Below the pieces are notes generated by a model. It worked only from the letters and a program-made list of their open reading frames with translations, searched no databases and was not told where the DNA came from. DNA of 6,255 bases from Betaproteobacteria bacterium (GTDB taxonomy: Bacteria; Pseudomonadota; Gammaproteobacteria; Burkholderiales; SG8-39). Below are positions 1-5,852 of this stretch, piece by piece; within the stretch, counting starts at the first letter, position 1; every line of letters begins with the position of its first letter. The DNA is taken from the NCBI GenBank assembly GCA_005884335.1, contig VBCJ01000290.1, positions 1-6,255 on the forward strand, read 5' to 3'. A program made the translations under genes and the position numbers.

Positions 1-165
1 ATCGTGAAGGTGATCAAGGACTCGAAGATGAAGGTCCAGGCGAGCATCCAGGGAACCGCCGTGCGCGTCTCGGGCGCCAAGAAGGACGATCTCCAGGCCG
101 CGATTGCGCTCGTGCGCAAGTCGGTCACCGACATTCCGCTGCAGTTCCAGAATTTCCGGGATTAA
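1..165 (+). CDS. yajQ: YajQ-family nucleotide-binding protein, C-terminal end (5' end outside window)
   Basis: The frame is open from the first base and gives the last 54 residues, from IVKVIKDSKMKVQASIQG to the terminal LQFQNFRD, followed by TAA at 163-165. The segment KVQASIQGTAVRVSGAKKDDLQ and the short tail DIPLQFQNFRD are characteristic of the YajQ family (UPF0234, about 160 residues, two ferredoxin-like domains). Family members bind nucleotides, and some (in Xanthomonas) are reported as cyclic-di-GMP effectors acting with transcription factors; others bind tRNA or GTP in vitro. Only the C-terminal half of the second domain is visible, so nucleotide-binding residues cannot be checked. 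The gene converges on the MoaD-like gene, and the two stop codons overlap. The family call is firm; the molecular role in this organism is not known. Confidence 0.9.
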   Translation: MVKVIKDSKMKVQASIQGTAVRVSGAKKDDLQAAIALVRKSVTDIPLQFQNFRD

Positions 166-422
166 CCGCCGCTCAAGGCGCCGACGATGACGACTTCGTC
201 GTTCGCGGCGAGCGCCGTGCCCAAATCGCGCGTCGGCTGCTGGTTGACGAAGATCTTGATGTGGCGCCGGATCGCGTCCTGCTCGTCGATCATGCGGAAG
301 CGGATCCCCGGGTGGCGCCGCTCCAGGTCGGCGAGCAGCTCCGCCAGGGTCCCGCCGCGCGCTTCCACGTGCGCGCGCCCCCCGGTGTAGTCGCGAAGCT
401 GCGAGGGGATGAGAACGTTCAT
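162..422 (-). CDS. MoaD/ThiS-family ubiquitin-like protein with C-terminal Gly-Gly
   Basis: The protein has 86 residues, MNVLIPSQLRDYTGG to VVIVGALSGG. The features are those of the small beta-grasp sulfur-carrier family: an N-terminal strand (NVLIPSQL), a helix with the TLAELLADLERRHPG pattern (about residues 25-39), IKIFVNQQ (about 56-62), then NDEVVIVGALSGG with the terminal diglycine that an E1-like enzyme adenylates and converts to thiocarboxylate. The open frame runs upstream to 584, but the first 54 codons lie in the neighbouring gene and look like shadow sequence; ATG at 420-422 starts the conserved fold. The ribosome site is weak (AAGGG 13 bases upstream), which suggests coupled translation with the propeller gene 17 bp upstream. 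No E1, MoaE or ThiG gene lies nearby, so it is not evidently the molybdopterin or thiazole carrier. Calling it moaD or thiS would be over-specific. Confidence 0.88.
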   Translation of the reverse strand: MNVLIPSQLRDYTGGRAHVEARGGTLAELLADLERRHPGIRFRMIDEQDAIRRHIKIFVNQQPTRDLGTALAANDEVVIVGALSGG

Positions 423-439
423 TCGCCGCGTGAGACCCT

Positions 440-1609
440 TCAGCCGCCGGCCGCCTCGACTGAATAAATTTCCGGCAGGTGGCGAGCGATCGAGGTCCAG
501 CGATCGCCCTCGTTCGCGCTCATCCAGACTTCGCCGCTCGTCGTGCCGAAGTACACTCCCACCGGATCCCGCGCATCGGCGCACATCGACTGGCGCTTCA
601 CCGTGAACCAGCCTTGCTTAGCCGGGAGGCCCCTGTCCTGGCGGCGCCACGTCCGGCCGCCATCGCGCGAAACGTAGGCCGCAGGCTTGCCGCCCGGGCT
701 CACACGCGGCCACACGGTCCCGCCGTCCATCGGGAACACCCACAGCGTGTCGGGATCGCGCGGGTGCAGCACGATCGGAAAGCCGATGTCGCCGATTGCT
801 TTCGGCATGGCGCTGCCGATCCGCTGCCAGCGCTCGGCGAGGCGGTCGAGTCGGTAGATGCCGCAGTGGTTCTGCTGGTAGAGGCGGTCGGGCGCGAGCG
901 GATGCAGCCGGATGCAGTGCACGTCGTGGCCGTACTCAGGATCTTTGACGGGAAGGAAGTCGGCCGCGACACCCTTGTTGAGCGGCCGCCAGCTCGCTCC
1001 GCCGTCGGTGCTCTCGAACGCACCGCCGACCGAGATGCCGATATAGAGGTGCCCGGGGTCGCGGGGATCGACGTTGATCGAGTGCAGTGTCGCGCCGTCG
1101 GGCGGCCCCTGCTCCTGCTCGCCTCCGATCCACGGCGAGCGCATCGGGTTGGCGTTGAATCCCACGACCCCTTCCCAGGTGACGCCGCCGTCCTCGGAGC
1201 GGAACAGCCCGGGCGGCGAAACACCTGCGTACCAAGCTCCGGGCTGCGATGCATGCCCCGGCGTGAGCCAGAACACGTGTTCCACTGCGAGGCCCTTCTC
1301 TCCAGGCGCGGCCTTCGGGAACGCGGGCGGGCGCTGCGCTTCCTTCCAGGTGCGGCCGAAGTCGGTCGATCGGAACACGGTCGGCCCGAGGTGGCCGGCG
1401 CGCACGGCACAGAGCAGCGTCTTGCCGTCGCGCGGGTCGAGCACGAGATGGTTGACGATGTTGCCGAGAAAGTGAGGGCCCGCGAGCGTCCAGCTGCGGC
1501 GCGCACGATCCGAGCGGATGAAAAACGCGCCTTTGCGCGTTCCAACAAACAGCGTGACCGGTCCCGAAGCAGGACGCGGAGTTCCCTTCCCGGCTTTGGC
1601 TTTCGGCAT
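440..1609 (-). CDS. Asp-box (BNR) beta-propeller protein, sialidase/sortilin-like fold, cytosolic
   Basis: The 389-residue protein carries repeated Asp-box motifs (S-x-D-x-G-x-T-W): STDFGRTW 81-88, SEDGGVTW 138-145, STDGGASW 200-207, SRDGGRTW 314-321 and a degenerate SANEGDRW 364-371. Each is preceded by strands such as HLYIGIS or GVYFGTTSG, as in BNR/Vps10-type propellers. Databases usually label relatives exo-alpha-sialidase, but I find no R-I-P motif near the N-terminus and no signal peptide (the start is MPKAKAGKGTPRP), so a catalytic sialidase is unlikely. The central motifs HDVHC (228-232) and QQNHCG (245-250) may form an active or metal site. The ATG at 1607-1609 has an AGAGG ribosome site 6 bases upstream; the open frame extends to 1954, but that part lies inside the amidotransferase gene. 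It sits 11 bp after the amidotransferase and 17 bp before the MoaD-like gene, so operon membership is likely. The biochemical function is unknown. Confidence 0.9.
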   Translation of the reverse strand: MPKAKAGKGTPRPASGPVTLFVGTRKGAFFIRSDRARRSWTLAGPHFLGNIVNHLVLDPRDGKTLLCAVRAGHLGPTVFRSTDFGRTWKEAQRPPAFPKAAPGEKGLAVEHVFWLTPGHASQPGAWYAGVSPPGLFRSEDGGVTWEGVVGFNANPMRSPWIGGEQEQGPPDGATLHSINVDPRDPGHLYIGISVGGAFESTDGGASWRPLNKGVAADFLPVKDPEYGHDVHCIRLHPLAPDRLYQQNHCGIYRLDRLAERWQRIGSAMPKAIGDIGFPIVLHPRDPDTLWVFPMDGGTVWPRVSPGGKPAAYVSRDGGRTWRRQDRGLPAKQGWFTVKRQSMCADARDPVGVYFGTTSGEVWMSANEGDRWTSIARHLPEIYSVEAAGG

Positions 1610-1615
1610 GAGGTA

Positions 1616-1620
1616 CCTCT
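1616..1620 (-). promoter_or_regulatory. Ribosome binding site of the Asp-box propeller gene
   Basis: AGAGG (minus strand) lies 6 bases before the ATG at 1607-1609 and directly after the TAG stop of the amidotransferase. It fixes the propeller start at 1609 instead of the longer open frame, and it suggests translational coupling. The site overlaps a perfect 10-bp palindrome, GAGGTACCTC (1610-1619), which is probably chance. Confidence 0.6.
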
Positions 1621-2325
1621 CTAAGCTTTCAGTCCTTCGATCCAGCGCCCGTAGAGGCCTGCGGCGATCGCGTTGAGCGAATGCACGCGCTCGTCGAGCC
1701 GCTCGAACATCTGCCCCGGGGTTTGCACCGACGGCCCGGCTTTCGCTGTGAGCTCCTTTCCCCAGTCTTCGCACCAGGCGCCGATCAGCTCGCGCGTCAT
1801 CTCGACGTGGCACTGCATGCCGAGGTGCTTGCCAAGCGCGAATGCCTGGTTCGCGCAATACGGACTCCCGGCGATGCGCGTCGCCTTCGGCGGGATGGTG
1901 AAGGTCTCGCTGTGCCAGTGAAAACCGGAGAACTCTCGCGTCGCGCCGAACCACTTGCGCGCGGAAGCATTGTCTTCGATCTTAACCGGGCCCCAGCCGA
2001 TTTCCTTTACTCCGTTACGCGTCACCCTCCCGCCGAGCGCCTTGGAGATGAGCTGTCCGCCCAGGCAGTGACCGAGCACCGGCACATCGGCGTCGACCGC
2101 CTTGTTGACGAGACCGAGCACCCCGGGTATCCACGGAAGGACGTCGTTCACGCTCATCGGCCCCCCCATGAATGCGATCCCAGAGAACGCGCGCGGATCC
2201 GCGGGAACCTCCTCCCCTGCGTCGATCTCGACGAGCCGGTGCGGAATGCGGTGCGCGTCGAGGAATGTGGCAAAATAGCCCGGCCCCTCGGTACGGCTAT
2301 GGCGAAAAATCGCAACCGGTTTCAT
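1621..2325 (-). CDS. Class I (triad) glutamine amidotransferase, stand-alone domain, GMP-synthase-like
   Basis: This is a 234-residue single-domain GATase1 protein. The nucleophile elbow VLGHCLGGQL places the catalytic cysteine at residue 87; the second signature MQCHVEMT supplies His173 and Glu175, completing the Cys-His-Glu triad. The oxyanion strand is FMGGPMSVND (52-61). Such domains hydrolyse glutamine and pass ammonia to a partner, or act on gamma-glutamyl compounds. No synthase domain is fused, and none lies next to it in the window, so the acceptor is unknown. Related stand-alone proteins are often annotated as GMP synthase-like amidotransferases. ATG at 2323-2325 is the first plausible start, since the upstream open frame is the antisense of the protease gene. 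No clear ribosome site precedes it. It is probably the first gene of the operon with the propeller and MoaD-like genes, and divergent from the protease. Confidence 0.9.
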   Translation of the reverse strand: MKPVAIFRHSRTEGPGYFATFLDAHRIPHRLVEIDAGEEVPADPRAFSGIAFMGGPMSVNDVLPWIPGVLGLVNKAVDADVPVLGHCLGGQLISKALGGRVTRNGVKEIGWGPVKIEDNASARKWFGATREFSGFHWHSETFTIPPKATRIAGSPYCANQAFALGKHLGMQCHVEMTRELIGAWCEDWGKELTAKAGPSVQTPGQMFERLDERVHSLNAIAAGLYGRWIEGLKA

Positions 2326-2329
2326 GTGC

Positions 2330-2337
2330 GAGGCAAG
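2330..2337 (+). promoter_or_regulatory. Ribosome binding site deciding the protease start
   Basis: The purine-rich run GAGGCAAGG precedes the ATG at 2341; its GAGG part ends 7 bases before the start. The alternative ATG at 2299 has no comparable site (the sequence before it is CGGTACGGCT). This favours the shorter protein whose signal peptide begins at residue 1. Confidence 0.45.
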
Positions 2338-2340
2338 GAC

Positions 2341-2982
2341 ATGGTGGTCAACCGTATTGTAGCCTCCCTTCTTTTTCTGCTGCCAGCGGCCGGCTGGACC
2401 GCCGAAGTGAGCGTAATCGGCTTGTTCCCCGGCAAGGCCGTGGTCGTGATCGACGGCGGCGCGCCGCGGGTTCTTTCGGTGGGCCAGAAACCCGTCGACG
2501 GCGTCTCCTTGATCTCGACCGACCGGGAGTCGGCGACGCTGCTCGTCGACGGTGAGAAAAGAACGCTCCGCATCGGACAGCATCAGGCCGGGCCGGCTCC
2601 GGCCTCCTCCAGCCAGAGCGCCACGCTCACCGCCGATGCGCGCGGACATTTCGTCGTGGATGGGCAGATCAACGGCGGAGCGGTGCGCTTTCTCGTCGAC
2701 ACGGGCGCCACGTCTATTTCGCTCTCTTCGGCGGACGCGTCCCGGCTCGGAATCGACTACCGCAAAGGGCAGCCCGGATTGATGGGCACCGCCAACGGCA
2801 CGGTGGCGGCCTATCGGGTGAAGCTGGACACGGTGCGCATCGGCGACATCGTCGTCAACAACGTCGATGCGGCGGTGGTGGAAGGCAGCCAGATGCCGTT
2901 CGCGCTGCTCGGCATGAGCTTCCTCAACCGCATGGAAATGAAGCGCGAGGGCCAGACGATGGTGCTGATCCGGCGGTTCTAG
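2341..2982 (+). CDS. Exported retropepsin-like aspartic protease (TIGR02281-type, clan AA) with PilP/GspC-like N-terminal region
   Basis: From ATG 2341 the protein has 213 residues. MVVNRIVASLLFLLPAAGWTA is a signal peptide, so the protein should act in the periplasm, possibly membrane-anchored. Residues about 22-80 (VSVIGLFPGKAVVVIDGG, then VGQKPVDGVSLISTD and a KRTLRIG end) resemble the homology region of GspC/PilP secretion and pilus proteins. After an Ala/Ser/Pro linker (82-95) comes the protease domain: FLVDTGATSISLS with catalytic Asp120 in D-T-G, and the conserved ALLGMSFLNR at 188-197. One D-T-G per chain implies that it works as a dimer, as in retroviral proteases. An in-frame ATG at 2299 would add 14 residues and overlap the amidotransferase gene by 27 bp; I prefer 2341 because the signal peptide is then N-terminal and a GAGG site lies 7 bases upstream. 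The substrate is unknown. Confidence 0.87.
   Translation: MVVNRIVASLLFLLPAAGWTAEVSVIGLFPGKAVVVIDGGAPRVLSVGQKPVDGVSLISTDRESATLLVDGEKRTLRIGQHQAGPAPASSSQSATLTADARGHFVVDGQINGGAVRFLVDTGATSISLSSADASRLGIDYRKGQPGLMGTANGTVAAYRVKLDTVRIGDIVVNNVDAAVVEGSQMPFALLGMSFLNRMEMKREGQTMVLIRRF
2356..2386 (-). promoter_or_regulatory. Possible promoter for the amidotransferase operon
   Basis: On the minus strand TACAAT (2356-2361, five of six matches to the -10 consensus) lies 30 bases before the amidotransferase ATG. A poor -35 candidate CTGGCA (2381-2386, four of six) sits 19 bp upstream. The elements lie inside the signal-peptide codons of the divergent protease gene, the only room available because the two starts are about 15 bp apart. 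The match is weak and the consensus is for a sigma-70 type factor; treat as tentative. Confidence 0.25.
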
Positions 2983-2989
2983 CTGAACC
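2975..2989. other. Short inverted repeat across the convergent stop codons
   Basis: GGTTC (2975-2979) and GAACC (2985-2989) flank a 5-base loop TAGCT. The repeat covers the protease TAG and touches the folE2 stop codon. No run of T follows on either strand, so it is at best a weak terminator. It is the only hairpin I see at this junction, where the two genes are separated by just 6 bp. Confidence 0.3.
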
Positions 2990-3792
2990 TACTTCTGCGT
3001 CTTATCTCTTTCGATGAGCGCGTAGGCGGAGTGGTTGTGAATGGACTCGAAATTCTCGGACTCCACCCGGTACCACTCGATGCGCTTGTCGCCGTTCAGC
3101 TCCACAGCGATGTCGCGGACCATGTCTTCGACGAATTTGGGGTTGTCGTAGGCGCGTTCGGTGACGAATTTTTCGTCGGGACGCTTGAGCAGCCCGTAGA
3201 GCTCGCTCGAGGCGTGCTTCTCGGCGTAGTCGACCAGCTCTTCGATCCACACGAATCCCCGGGTGCGCGCGGTGAGAGTGACGTGCGAGCGCTGATTGTG
3301 CGCGCCGTAGTCCGAAATGCGCTTCGAGCAGGGGCACAGGCTCGTCACCGGCACGACGACCTTCATCTTGAAGCACTTCTCGCCCTTGTCGATCTCCCCG
3401 ACGAAAGTCACTTCGTAGTCCATCAGGCTCTTGACCTTGGAGATCGGCGCGGACTTGTTGACGAAGTAGGGGAATTGCATCTCGACGTGACCGGACTGGG
3501 CTTCCAGGCGCTCGACCATCTCGTCGAGCATCACCTTGAACGTTTCCACGGAGATTTCGCGCTCGTGCGCATTCAGGATCTCGACGAAGCGCGACATGTG
3601 CGTGCCCTTGAACTGGTGCGGCAGGCCGACGTACATGTTGAACGTCGCGACGGTGTGCTGGACGCCGCCTGAGCGTTCGGCGACGCGGATGGGATGGCGG
3701 ATCGCCTTGATCCCGACCTGGTCGATGGCGAGCTTGCGCTTGTCCTCGGAGCCTTGGACGTCGGGGATGACAAGCGGATCGCGGATATTCAT
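2989..3792 (-). CDS. folE2: GTP cyclohydrolase FolE2 (type IB)
   Basis: The 267-residue protein converts GTP to 7,8-dihydroneopterin triphosphate, the entry step of tetrahydrofolate (and often queuosine) synthesis, in the cytosol. It is the FolE2 (COG1469) form and not FolE: MNIRDPLVIPDVQGSED at the start, VGIKAIRHPIRV (26-37), the central VTSLCPCSKRISDYGAHNQRSH with Cys153, Cys155 and His165, and the terminal IHNHSAYALIER with two histidines. In this tunnelling-fold family the Cys, His and Glu residues bind the metal, which need not be zinc. The length matches the family and the gene is intact. The ATG at 3790-3792 has an AAAGG site 6 bases upstream, and the gene starts 13 bp after dxs, so co-transcription is likely. 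Zinc-starvation control is known for some FolE2 copies that accompany FolE; I see no obvious Zur-type palindrome here, so it is probably the housekeeping enzyme. Confidence 0.96.
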   Translation of the reverse strand: MNIRDPLVIPDVQGSEDKRKLAIDQVGIKAIRHPIRVAERSGGVQHTVATFNMYVGLPHQFKGTHMSRFVEILNAHEREISVETFKVMLDEMVERLEAQSGHVEMQFPYFVNKSAPISKVKSLMDYEVTFVGEIDKGEKCFKMKVVVPVTSLCPCSKRISDYGAHNQRSHVTLTARTRGFVWIEELVDYAEKHASSELYGLLKRPDEKFVTERAYDNPKFVEDMVRDIAVELNGDKRIEWYRVESENFESIHNHSAYALIERDKTQK

Positions 3793-3798
3793 GAAGAG

Positions 3799-3803
3799 CC
3801 TTT
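3799..3803 (-). promoter_or_regulatory. Ribosome binding site of folE2
   Basis: AAAGG on the minus strand lies 6 bases before the folE2 ATG, inside the 13-bp gap after the dxs stop. Its presence in such a short gap supports folE2 being the downstream member of a dxs-folE2 transcript. Confidence 0.6.
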
Positions 3804-3805
3804 CG

Positions 3806-5791
3806 TCACGTTGGCTCGGTGTTAGAGGATTTTAACATGCGTTCCGTTCCCCACTTTTCAAGACGCCCGCGGACCGCGGCGACGATGCCCGCTTTGTCCA
3901 GGCCGACCGAAGCGAGCAACTGCGCCTGGTCGCCGTGATCGACGAAGCGGTCGGGAAGCCCCAGCTGAAGCAGCGGGGTGACGATCGCGCGCGCGGCGAG
4001 CGCCTCGGCGACGGCGCTTCCTGCGCCGCCCAGGACCGCGTTCTCCTCGACGGTGACGAGGAGCCCGTGCGTTCCCGCGAGCTCCGCTGCGAGATCCGCG
4101 TCCACCGGCTTCACGAAGCGCATGTCGACGACGGTTGCATCCAGTTCCTCGCCTGCCTCGAGCGCGGGTTTGAGCAGGCTGCCGAACGCGAGAATCGCCA
4201 CGCCGCGTTTTCCACCCGGACCGCGCCGCCGCACCACCCCTTTTCCGAGCGGCAGGGAGCGCATTTCGTTCACGATCGCGGACCCCGGGCCGCTGCCGCG
4301 GGGATAGCGCACCGCCGCGGGCCGGCCGAGCGCAAACGCCGTGGTGAGCATCTGACGGCATTCGTTCTCGTCGCTCGGGGTCATCACCGCGATGTTGGGC
4401 ACGCAGCGCAGATAGGTCAGGTCGAAGGCGCCGTTGTGCGTGGCCCCATCGCCGCCCACGAGGCCCGCCCGGTCCAGCGCGAAAACGATCGGAAGATTCT
4501 GGATGCAGACGTCATGGATGAGCTGGTCGTAGCCGCGCTGCAGAAAAGTCGAGTAGATCGCGAGCACGGGCTTCAGGCCCTCGCAGGCAAGACCCGCGGC
4601 GAAGGTGACCGCGTGCTGCTCCGCGATGCCGACGTCGAAATACCGGTCGGGGAATTCCTCCGAGAAGCGCACCAGCCCGGATCCCTCCCGCATCGCGGGC
4701 GTGATGCCGACGAGCCGTGAATCGAGCCGCGCCATGTCGCACAGCCACTCGCCGAACACCTGCGTGTAGGTGGGTTTCCCGCCGCTCGCCTTCTTGATGC
4801 CCTGGGCGGGATCGAACTTGCCCGGGCCGTGGTAGAGGACCGGGTCGGCCTCGGCGAGCTTGTAACCCTGGCCTTTTTTGGTCACCACGTGCAGGAACTG
4901 CGGCCCCTTCAGCTCTTTGATGTTCTTCAGCGTCGGAATGAGCGAGTCGAGATCGTGGCCGTCGATCGGGCCGACGTAGTTGAATCCGAATTCCTCGAAC
5001 AAGGTCGAAGGCACGACCAGGCCCTTGGCGTGTTCTTCAACCTTCTTCGCCAAGTTCCACAGCGGCGGCATGCCGGCGAGCACTTTTTCGCCTGCTTTCC
5101 TCGCGGCGGCATAGAAGCGCCCCGACATCAACCGCGCGAGATAGCGATTGAGCGCGCCTACTGCCGGGGAAATGGACATGTCGTTGTCGTTCAGGATCAC
5201 GAGCAGATCGGTGTCCATCACGCCGGCGTTGTTGAGGGCCTCGAACGCCATCCCCGCCGACATGGCGCCGTCACCGATCACCGCCACGACATGGCGCTTC
5301 TGCTGGCCGGTTTCGCCTTTCAGTTTCGCGCCCTGCGCCATGCCGAGCGCGGCGCTCACCGAGGTGCTCGAATGGGCGGTGCCGAAGGTGTCGTACTCGC
5401 TCTCGCTGCGACGCGGGAAGCCGGAAATCCCTCCGCTCATGCGTATGCGGCTCATCGCTTCGCGGCGGCCGGTGAGAATCTTGTGCGGATAGGTCTGGTG
5501 TCCCACGTCCCAGACGATGCGGTCGTGAGGCGTGTTGAAGACGTGGTGCAGCGCGATGGTCAGCTCGACCGTCCCCAGATTGGAGGACAGGTGGCCGCCG
5601 GTCTGGCTGACCGATTCGAGAATGAACGTGCGCAGCTCTTCGGCGAGCCGCTGCAGTCCCCGGCGGTCCAGGGCACGCAGCGCCGCCGGATCGTCGATGG
5701 TCTTCAGCAGCTCGTAAGCCCCTGGATCGTATCCCGTCGATCCCGCCACCGAGCCTTTGCCGGGAAGATCCGCCTTTCCAATCGCGCTCAT
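3806..5791 (-). CDS. dxs: 1-deoxy-D-xylulose-5-phosphate synthase
   Basis: Dxs condenses pyruvate and glyceraldehyde 3-phosphate to DXP with thiamine diphosphate, the first and usually rate-limiting step of the MEP isoprenoid pathway; DXP also feeds thiamine and pyridoxal synthesis. Landmarks in the 661-residue chain are SQTGGHLSSNLG (62-73), DVGHQTYPHKILTGRR (95-110), the ThDP/Mg motif starting at GDGAMSAG (173-180) and ending NDNDMSIS (201-208), GPIDGHD (274-280), the transketolase pyrimidine domain with GIAEQHAVTFAAG (388-400, Glu391 probably catalytic), STFLQRGYDQ (414-423), DRAGLVGGDGATHNG (440-454) and a C-terminal domain with VTVEENAVLGG. All key residues are present. The N-terminus is about 25 residues longer than usual: family proteins mostly begin just before LLKTIDDP. 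ATG 5789-5791 has no good ribosome site but has an in-frame stop 9 bases upstream; GTG at 5747-5749 with AAAGG four bases upstream is a real alternative. It precedes folE2. Confidence 0.97.
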   Translation of the reverse strand: MSAIGKADLPGKGSVAGSTGYDPGAYELLKTIDDPAALRALDRRGLQRLAEELRTFILESVSQTGGHLSSNLGTVELTIALHHVFNTPHDRIVWDVGHQTYPHKILTGRREAMSRIRMSGGISGFPRRSESEYDTFGTAHSSTSVSAALGMAQGAKLKGETGQQKRHVVAVIGDGAMSAGMAFEALNNAGVMDTDLLVILNDNDMSISPAVGALNRYLARLMSGRFYAAARKAGEKVLAGMPPLWNLAKKVEEHAKGLVVPSTLFEEFGFNYVGPIDGHDLDSLIPTLKNIKELKGPQFLHVVTKKGQGYKLAEADPVLYHGPGKFDPAQGIKKASGGKPTYTQVFGEWLCDMARLDSRLVGITPAMREGSGLVRFSEEFPDRYFDVGIAEQHAVTFAAGLACEGLKPVLAIYSTFLQRGYDQLIHDVCIQNLPIVFALDRAGLVGGDGATHNGAFDLTYLRCVPNIAVMTPSDENECRQMLTTAFALGRPAAVRYPRGSGPGSAIVNEMRSLPLGKGVVRRRGPGGKRGVAILAFGSLLKPALEAGEELDATVVDMRFVKPVDADLAAELAGTHGLLVTVEENAVLGGAGSAVAEALAARAIVTPLLQLGLPDRFVDHGDQAQLLASVGLDKAGIVAAVRGRLEKWGTERMLKSSNTEPT

Positions 5792-5799
5792 AGGGGCGA

Positions 5800-5829
5800 A
5801 TTATCCCGCAAACCGGGAAAGCTTGTCCG
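5800..5829 (-). promoter_or_regulatory. Candidate internal promoter for dxs-folE2
   Basis: In the 61-bp gap between ispA and dxs the minus strand carries GATAAT (5800-5805, five of six -10 matches) and CGGACA (5824-5829, four of six -35 matches) with an 18-bp spacer. The start of transcription would fall a few bases from the annotated dxs ATG, giving a leaderless message, or about a 40-base leader if translation begins at the GTG at 5747-5749. A 5-bp inverted repeat (TCCCG 5804-5808, CGGGA 5814-5818) lies in the spacer and -10 edge; no T-run follows, so it does not look like a terminator for ispA. Confidence 0.4.
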
Positions 5830-5852
5830 AGGCGAACACGGCCTCTCCGCAC

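Noticed and set aside
1610..1619. Perfect palindrome GAGGTACCTC as an operator
   Set aside because: Ten bp only, between two tightly linked genes, and explained by the ribosome site; no second copy seen.
479..1624. Long + strand open frame (381 codons) opposite the propeller gene
   Set aside because: Arg/Ala/His-rich shadow translation typical of GC-rich DNA; the minus strand has clear Asp-box motifs and a ribosome site.
1610..1954. N-terminal extension of the propeller frame
   Set aside because: The 115 extra residues are out-of-frame amidotransferase sequence; a ribosome site and ATG at 1607-1609 give the natural start.
1681..2298. N-terminal extension of the protease frame
   Set aside because: It is antisense to the amidotransferase, and using it would bury the signal peptide in the middle of the protein.
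3031..3672. + strand open frame (213 codons) opposite folE2
   Set aside because: Its Val/Leu/Asp/His-rich composition is the antisense image of the folE2 codons; no start signal or family resemblance.
5804..5818. Inverted repeat TCCCG/CGGGA as an ispA terminator
   Set aside because: Only 5 bp, no T-run after it on the minus strand, and it overlaps a better promoter candidate.
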